Below are positions 58,054 through 64,000 of a stretch of DNA of 64,000 bases, in pieces (the stretch's first letter is position 1; every line of letters begins with the position of its first letter). Below the pieces are notes generated by a model. It did not search any database. It saw only the letters and a program-made list of their open reading frames with translations, and was not told the DNA's origin. Origin of the DNA: Paracoccus cavernae (GTDB taxonomy: Bacteria > Pseudomonadota > Alphaproteobacteria > Rhodobacterales > Rhodobacteraceae); NCBI GenBank assembly GCA_030410095.1, contig JAUFRC010000001.1:818501-882500 (forward strand), read 5' to 3'. A program made the position numbers and the translations under genes.

Positions 58054-59089
58054 GCGAGGCAGGCAAGGCGGGCGCGCAGGCCGCATCGGGTCCCGCGCAG
58101 GATTTCCGCCGCATCTCGGCTTTTCTCGATGCGCAAGCCGCCGAGGCGGGTTCGGCGCGCAACACCCTGCTCGCCTATGGGCGCGATCTGCGCGATTTCG
58201 CGGATTGGATGGCGGGGCACGGGCTGTCGCTGCAGATCGTCTCGCGCGACGATATCGAAGATTACCTCGGGTTTTGCGACGCACAGGGCCTGTCGCGGGC
58301 GACGCGGGCCCGCAGGCTGTCGGCGATCCGCCAAATTACCCGCTTCGCCCAATCCGAAGGCTGGCGCGAGGATGATCCGGCGGTGCGCATCAGCGGTCCG
58401 GGCCGCGCGCAACGTCTGCCGCGTACCCTTTCGCGCGACGAGATCAACGCAATGTTCGCGGCCCTGCCGCAGGTCGGTCGCAATCCGGTGGAGCGCGCGC
58501 GCAATCTGGCGCTGTTCGAGATGCTCTATGCCACCGGCATGCGGGTCAGCGAACTGGTCGAACTGCCGGTCGCATCCTGTCGCGGCAATCCCGAGCTTTT
58601 GCTGATCCGCGGCAAGGGCGGCAAGGAGCGGATGGTGCCGCTCAGCCCGCCTGCCCGCCGCGCTTTGACGGCATGGCTGGAGCAGCGAGACAATGCGGGA
58701 GGCGACAGCAGCTTCGGCAAACTGGTCGAGGGACGCGGCGCACGCTGGCTTTTTCCGCGGCGAGCGCCGAAGGCCATATGACCCGTCAGGCTTTCCACGG
58801 GCTGACCGGCCAGATTGCGGCCGCGGCGGGGATTGCGCCCGATCGGGTGTCGCCCCATGTCATCCGCCACGCTTTCGCCACCCATCTGCTCGAAGGCGGG
58901 GCCGATCTGCGCGCGATCCAGACCCTTCTGGGCCATGCCGATCTCGGCACAACGGAAATCTACACCCATGTTCTCGATGCGCGGATGCGCGATCTGGTGC
59001 TCAACCACCATCCTCTGGCCCGAAAGGGCGCAGATGGCGGGAATGATGCAGATGAGAACGACAAAAAGGACGGCGAAGAGGACGCGTGA
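58050..59089 (+). CDS. xerD: site-specific tyrosine recombinase XerD, one frameshift
   Basis: XerD with XerC resolves chromosome dimers at dif during division. It starts at GTG 58050. The N-terminal SAM-like domain reads [20 protein letters not shown]. The catalytic residues are Arg in [14 protein letters not shown], His-x2-Arg in [20 protein letters not shown], and His and Tyr in [20 protein letters not shown]. One base is missing around 58756-58760; the join then reads [20 protein letters not shown]. The corrected length is 346. It is a housekeeping recombinase and not a sign of a mobile element, since no attachment sites or cargo are present. Confidence 0.92.
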
Positions 59090-60417
59090 TGAGTGGCAGC
59101 GATGCGGCTTTGGGGGCCGTGACCGGCGCGGGACCGGCGATCTGGTTCGAGCTTGCGGTCATTGCCGCGCTTTTGTTGGTCTCGGCATTTCTCGCCGCTG
59201 CCGAAACCGCCTTTCACCTGTGCAGCAAGGCCGGACTCAAGGCCTTGTCCGATCGCGCCGAGCCGAATGCCTCCCTCGCCCTCAGCCTCGCCGAAGAGCG
59301 TGATCCGCTGGGTGCGGTCCTGCTGATCCTTGGCGGTCTGGTCAAAATTCTGGCCGTGATTTTCGCAACCGCGCTTTTCGTCGAGCGCTACGGCCGCGCG
59401 GGTCCGGTGATTTCGGCGCTGGTGATGACGCTGGTCATCCTCGCGCTGGTCGAGCTGGTGCCGCGCGGGCTGGCACGGCACGCGCCAGAGGCCGTGGCGC
59501 GACGTCTGGCACCTGCGGTGGGGCCGCTCTACCGTACTTTCGGTCCTGCCGTTTCCCTTGCGCGCGGCCTGCTCGACAGGGCCTTTTCCCTGCGCGGCAC
59601 CAGCGCGGCCGCCACGGATGCGAGCTATTCGGCGCAAGACGAGATCGCGGGCGCGCTCGCGCTCGGGCGCTCTGCCGGAACGCTCGAGAAAGAGGACCGC
59701 GACCGCCTGATGGGCGCGCTCGATCTGGGGGATCGCTGGGTCGAGGAAATCATGCTCCACCGCTCCAAAATCGAGATGGTCGATGCCGATCTTCCCGCGA
59801 ACGAGATCCTTGATCTGGTGCTTGCCAGCGCGCATAGCCGCCTGCCGCTTTACCGCGGCGAGCGCGAAAACATTGTCGGCGTCCTTCATGTCAAGGATCT
59901 GCTGCGGGCGGTGAACCGGCGGGTCCACAACGGCGGCACGCTGGCCGATGTCGATGTGATGGCGGTGGCGAAGCTGCCCTACTTCATCCCCGAGACCGGC
60001 ACGCTCGACGAGCAATTGCGCGAATTTCTCAAGCGGCGGCGGCATTTCGCGCTGGTTGTCGACGAATACGGCAGTCTGCGCGGGCTTTTGACGCTCGAGG
60101 ATATCATCGAGGAAATCGTCGGCGAGATCGCCGATGAATATGATGTCGAGCAGAACCCGACCCTGCGGCCCAATATCTCGGGCGAATATCTGGTTGATGG
60201 TGCGATGACGATCCGCGATCTCAATCGCGCGCTCGACTGGCATCTGCCCGACGAGGAGGCCAATACCGTTGCGGGTCTGGTCATCCATATGGCGCAGTCG
60301 ATCCCGATGCCGGGACAGGTCTTTTCCTTCGAGGGCTTCCGCTTCGAGGTTCTCGGCCGACGCGAGAACCGCATCACGCGGCTCCGCATCAAACCGATCC
60401 CGGCGCCCCCGCGTTAA
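59089..60417 (+). CDS. CNNM/CorC-type membrane protein (hemolysin-like, DUF21 plus CBS domains)
   Basis: This is an intact 442-residue protein. The DUF21 membrane domain (FLAAAETAFHLCSKAGLKAL, ETAF motif) is followed by paired CBS domains (DADLPANEILDLVLASAHSR, YRGERENIVGVLHVKDLLRA) and a C-terminal transporter-associated CorC_HlyC domain (GAMTIRDLNRALDWHLPDEE). The connecting helix carries FALVVDEYGSLRGLLTLEDI, highly conserved in the family. Members handle magnesium or cobalt efflux. The ATG at 59089 overlaps the xerD stop (TGATG). Confidence 0.92.
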   Translation: MSGSDAALGAVTGAGPAIWFELAVIAALLLVSAFLAAAETAFHLCSKAGLKALSDRAEPNASLALSLAEERDPLGAVLLILGGLVKILAVIFATALFVERYGRAGPVISALVMTLVILALVELVPRGLARHAPEAVARRLAPAVGPLYRTFGPAVSLARGLLDRAFSLRGTSAAATDASYSAQDEIAGALALGRSAGTLEKEDRDRLMGALDLGDRWVEEIMLHRSKIEMVDADLPANEILDLVLASAHSRLPLYRGERENIVGVLHVKDLLRAVNRRVHNGGTLADVDVMAVAKLPYFIPETGTLDEQLREFLKRRRHFALVVDEYGSLRGLLTLEDIIEEIVGEIADEYDVEQNPTLRPNISGEYLVDGAMTIRDLNRALDWHLPDEEANTVAGLVIHMAQSIPMPGQVFSFEGFRFEVLGRRENRITRLRIKPIPAPPR

Positions 60418-60437
60418 CGGAGGCGCCGGAAAGGCGT

Positions 60438-61924
60438 TTAGTGATCCGCGAGGCTCGCGGCGTGTTTGGCGTCCTCGAGCGAGCCGCCGGTACCGTTGAA
60501 GAAAGCGTTCAGCGCGACGGCCGCGATCGTTGCGAGCAGAATGCCCGATTCGATCAGCGGGTGGATCGCATGCGGCATCCATTGTTTGAAGTCCGGCGCG
60601 ACCAGCGGGATCATCCCGAAGCCGAGCGAGACCGCGACGACGAAGAGGTTGTTGCGGTTGCCCGCGAAATCCACCGTCGACAGGATGCGGATGCCGGTTG
60701 CGGCAACCATGCCGAACATGACCAGACCCGCGCCGCCCAGAACTGCGGTCGGCAGGGATCGACTGCCGCGCCCATCTTGGGGATCAGGCCGAAGATGATC
60801 AGGATGACGCCGCCCATGACGCAAATATAGCGCGAGCGCACGCCCGTCACACCGACCAGACCGACGTTCTGGCTGAACGAGGTATAGGGGAAGGTGTTGA
60901 ACAGGCCGCCGATCACGGTGCCCAGACCATCGGTGCGCAGACCCGCCGAGAGCATCTCGGGCGTGAGGCGCTTGCCGGTCATGTCGCACAGAGCAAGGAA
61001 CATCCCCGTCGATCGATCATGACCACGATCATGACGAGCACCATGGTGATGATGGTCACCGGCTCGAAGATCGGCATGCCGAAGTGGAGCGGCTTGATCA
61101 CGTCGAACCATGCCGCATCAGCGACATGTTCAAAGGTCATCTGACCCAGAACGATGGTCAGAAGCGCACCGATCAACATGCCAAGAAGCACGGCGATATT
61201 GGCGACAAAGCCTTTGCCAAAACGCGCGATCAGCAAAATCGCGACCAGAACCACGGCGGCGATCATGACGTTGAGCGGCTTGGCATAGGCCGGGTTGTCG
61301 ATGCTCGGCGCGACCTTGAGCCCTGCCGGTGCGGCCGGAACCGTACCCTGCGACGCCAAATCGTTGATATGGCTGAGCCATGCGGTGGCCAGCGGGTCGA
61401 CGGTCTTGGGTGCAGTCGGGCCGACGGGCGTACCGAAGATCCAGTTCACGCCCACCCGCATCAGCGTGACGCCGATCACCAGAATGATCACCCCGTCACC
61501 AGCGGCGGGAAGAATTTGAGCATCCGGCTGATGAAAGGCGCAATCAGCATCGAGATGATCCCTGCCCCGATAATCGCGCCGAAGATGATCCTCGCCCCTC
61601 GGGGCCGGGATTGGCATTGGCCATGGCGACCATCGGGCCGACCGAGGCGAATGTCACGCCCATCATTACCGGCAGTTTGATGCCGAAGTAGCGCGTCATG
61701 CCGAAAGACTGGATGATCGTCGCGATCCCGCAGACGAACAGGTCCGCCGAGATCAGAAACGCCACGTCTTCGGGCGATAGTTTCAGCGCCCTTCCGACGA
61801 TCAGCGGCACCGCCACGGCGCCGGCGTACATCACAAGAACGTGCTGCAGGCCGAGCGTCGTCATTTTCAACGGCGGCAGAATTTCATCGACCGGATGAAC
61901 GGTCGTCTCACTCCCTTTAGTCAT
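60438..61924 (-). CDS. nucleobase:cation symporter-2 family permease (uracil/xanthine/urate type), four frameshifts
   Basis: This is an inner-membrane NCS2 transporter. It starts MTKGSETTVHPVDEILPPLK, then GLQHVLVMYAGAVAVPLIVG (the QH motif), and later NTFPYTSFSQNVGLVGVTGV with the NCS2 signature. Four losses occur: C runs at 61595-61598 and 61491-61494, and two GATC sites at 61011-61014 and 60757-60760. Corrected joins read PGPEGARIIFGAIIGAG, FFPPLVTGVIILVIGV, VVMIESTGMFLALCDM and GAAVESLPTAVLGGAG, giving 496 residues. The N-terminal HPVDEILP segment favours the purine/urate subgroup. It is convergent with the CorC-type gene. Confidence 0.92.
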
Positions 61925-62231
61925 GGTCCCCTCACTCCATGAGACAATTGTCTGACATATCCAATCCCATTCCCAATAATTTTAAGCAATCAGTTTTGCA
62001 TTTTTGCATAAAGTTATTTTCCGAACGCCTTTCGTCACCCGCATTCGATCCCCCTGCCGCGCCTTGCCGCGCGGAAGTCGCGCCGCAATGCCGGCCCCGA
62101 CGTTGCGGCTAGATGCGGGAAATCCGGCAATCCGGCCCAAGTTTGTTGCGGTTTCGGCAAGCTTGGGTTGCAACCGGACCCCGCCCTGCCTATCAGGGAG
62201 GCGCCGCCACAACTTTCATGGAAATATCGTC
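61925..62231. other. intergenic region between the NCS2 permease gene and tkt
   Basis: These 307 bases lie between divergent genes and should hold both promoters. An AT-rich segment at about 61960-62020 is the likeliest promoter zone. No gene is supported. Confidence 0.5.
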
Positions 62232-64000
62232 ATGGACATCGCCCAACGCCGTCTGGCTGACCCGCAGCATTGGCGCCTCGCAACCGCCATTCGCGTCCTC
62301 GCAATGGATGCTGTCGAAGCAGCGAACTCGGGGCATCCCGGTATGCCGATGGGCATGGCCGATGTCGCGACGGTTCTGTTTCGCAACCACCTGAAATTCG
62401 ACGCATCCGCGCCCAACTGGTTCGACCGCGACCGCTTCGTGCTGTCGGCCGGCCACGGCTCGATGCTGATCTATGCACTGCTGCATCTGACCGGCTACGA
62501 GCAGATGAGCCTCGAGCAGATCAAGAACTTCCGCCAATGGGGCGCGATCACCGCAGGCCACCCCGAATACGGCCATGTCGAGGAGTCGAGACCACGACCG
62601 GCCCGCTCGGCCAGGGCATTGCCACCTCGGTCGGCATGGCCATTGCCGAAGAGGCGATGCGCGCCCAGTTCGGTGAAGAGCTTTGCCAGCACAAGACCTG
62701 GGTCATTGCCGGCGACGGCTGCCTCATGGAGGGCATCAGCCAGGAGGCGATCGGCCTTGCCGGCAACCTCAAGCTCAAGAACCTGATCGTTCTGTGGGAC
62801 AACAACGACATCACCATCGACGGCCGCGTCTCGCTGTCGGATGCGACCGACCAGCACAAGCGCTTCGAGGCTTCGGGTTGGCGCGTTCTGTCCTGCGACG
62901 GCCATGATGCCGCCGATATCGACCGTGCCCTGACCGATGCGGCTTCGGGCAAGGACGACCGTCCGGTTCTGGTTGATTGCAAAACCATCATCGGCTTCGG
63001 CGCTCCGAAGAAACAAGACACCTCGGGTGCCCATGGCGCGCCGCTCGGTGCCGAAGAAATCGCTGCTGCCCGCGCCGCTTACGGCTGGGAATACGGCCCC
63101 TTCGTCATTCCCGACGATCTGCGCGCGGAATGGAATGCGATCGGTGCGCAGGGATCGGCAGCGCGTGCCGCATGGAACGCCCGCGTCGATGCGATGAACG
63201 GCCCTGCCCGCGAGGAATTCGCGCGCCGCGTCTCGGGCGAGATCAGCGAGAAGCTCGCCCCGCTCTGGCCGCACTGAAAGCGCAGTCGAGCGAGGCAAAG
63301 CCGAAAGTCGCGACCCGCAAGGCCAGCGAAATGGTTCTCGAGATCGTCAACGAAGAGCTGCCCGAAACCATGGGCGGTTCGGCCGACCTGACCGGCTCGA
63401 ACAACACCAAAACCAAGGTGATGGCCAACTTCACCGCCAGCGACCGCAAGGGCCGCTACGTCAACTACGGCATCCGCGAACACGGTATGGCTGCGGCGAT
63501 GAACGGCATCTACCTGCATGGCGGTTTCCGTCCCTACGGCGGCACCTTCATGAGCTTCACCGATTACGCGCGCGGTGCGATGCGTCTGTCGGCACTGATG
63601 GGCGTTCCGGTTGTCTATGTCATGACCCATGACAGCATCGGCCTTGGCGAAGATGGTCCGACCCACCAGCCGGTTGAACATCTTGCCATGCTGCGCTCGA
63701 CGCCCAACACTTGGGTTTTCCGCCCCTGTGACGTGATCGAGACCGCCGAGGCATGGGAGCTGGCGCTCAATACCGAAAGCACCCCTTCGGTGCTGGCGCT
63801 CTCGCGTCAGAACCTGCCGACGCTGCGCGTGACCCATACGGAAGAAAACCTGACCGCACGCGGCGCCTATGTGCTGCGCGAAGCCAGCGCGGAAGCCAAG
63901 GTCATCCTGATGGCGACCGGCTCCGAGGTGGAAATCGCGGTTGCGGCGCGTGACGCGCTCGAAGCGCAGGGCGTGCCCACGCGTGTCGTCTCGGTTCCCT
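62232..64000 (+). CDS. tkt: transketolase, two frameshifts, truncated by window end
   Basis: Transketolase moves two-carbon units between sugar phosphates using thiamine diphosphate. The N-terminal half has [40 protein letters not shown] and [20 protein letters not shown] with the GDG...NN cofactor motif ending [14 protein letters not shown] and C losses at 62582-62583 and 63258-63261 are corrected to [15 protein letters not shown] and [20 protein letters not shown]. The third frame continues open to the window end through [40 protein letters not shown] and [20 protein letters not shown]. About 590 codons are present of roughly 670. Confidence 0.95.

Noticed and set aside
58050..59089. Tyrosine recombinase as the integrase of a mobile element
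   Set aside because: Motifs and neighbourhood fit housekeeping XerD; there are no attachment repeats, tRNA target or cargo.

Overview
The window is chromosomal DNA of an alphaproteobacterium, most likely a member of the Rhodobacteraceae (Rhodobacter/Paracoccus/Thioclava-like). The evidence is high GC, the gene order nrdR-ribD / ribE-ribB-ribH-nusB, a group-2 Mrp antiporter operon, a tRNA-His without G-1 and with A73, a TRAP transporter, and an EcfG-type promoter. I see no mobile element, prophage or CRISPR array; nearly everything is core metabolism, envelope or transport.

Layout. 1-3.5 kb: end of a flavoprotein gene, then kdsA, kpsE and kpsT (Kdo synthesis and capsule export) on the minus strand. 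3.7-10.9 kb: a uracil-DNA glycosylase-like gene, an SseB-family gene, two peptidoglycan-type genes (DUF882 and an L,D-transpeptidase), and lpxD with its own acyl carrier protein, ketoacyl synthase and a 2Fe-2S ferredoxin. 11-19.4 kb: a TetR regulator, typA, a 24-residue membrane protein, a probable persulfide-oxidation operon (persulfide dioxygenase, DUF442, SulP), two HAD phosphatases and a redoxin. 19.6-26.7 kb: EamA transporter, BolA, Grx4, a yqjD/yqjE-like stress pair behind an EcfG-like promoter, tRNA-His, mmcB, a DUF481 outer-membrane protein and nusB. 26.7-35.9 kb: riboflavin genes, interrupted by a second capsule block kpsS-kpsD-kpsC on the opposite strand. 36-42.4 kb: a TRAP transporter and cobU-cobT-cobS. 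42.5-48.2 kb: a complete oligopeptide ABC transporter. 48.3-54.4 kb: Mrp antiporter AB-C-D-E-F-G. 54.4-64 kb: aroB, aroK, two uncharacterised envelope genes, xerD, a CNNM/CorC protein, an NCS2 permease and the first part of transketolase.

The dominant unusual property is technical. At least 59 frameshifts interrupt about 35 genes, including genes expected to be essential or near-essential (aroB, aroK, tkt, ribB, ribE, kdsA). Each is explained by a loss of one base, or twice two bases, mostly from homopolymer runs, and putting the bases back gives uninterrupted family-length proteins. Four losses turn an inferred GANTC, the CcrM methylation site, into GATC. I therefore annotate these genes as intact CDS carrying assembly errors, not as pseudogenes. 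Coordinates span the whole gene, and corrected lengths are quoted.

Functional links: kdsA supplies Kdo to the KpsC/KpsS Kdo transferases, and kpsT/kpsE/kpsD are export parts, but kpsM is not in the window. BolA and Grx4 form a known iron-sulfur pair. The persulfide dioxygenase, DUF442 protein and SulP transporter make a plausible sulfide-detoxification route. No wholly new system is evident. The best leads are the indel/methylation signature, the capsule block inside the riboflavin cluster, the lpxD-ACP-KAS cluster, the repeat tail on the TRAP permease and an unexplained duplicated GATTC element near tRNA-His.
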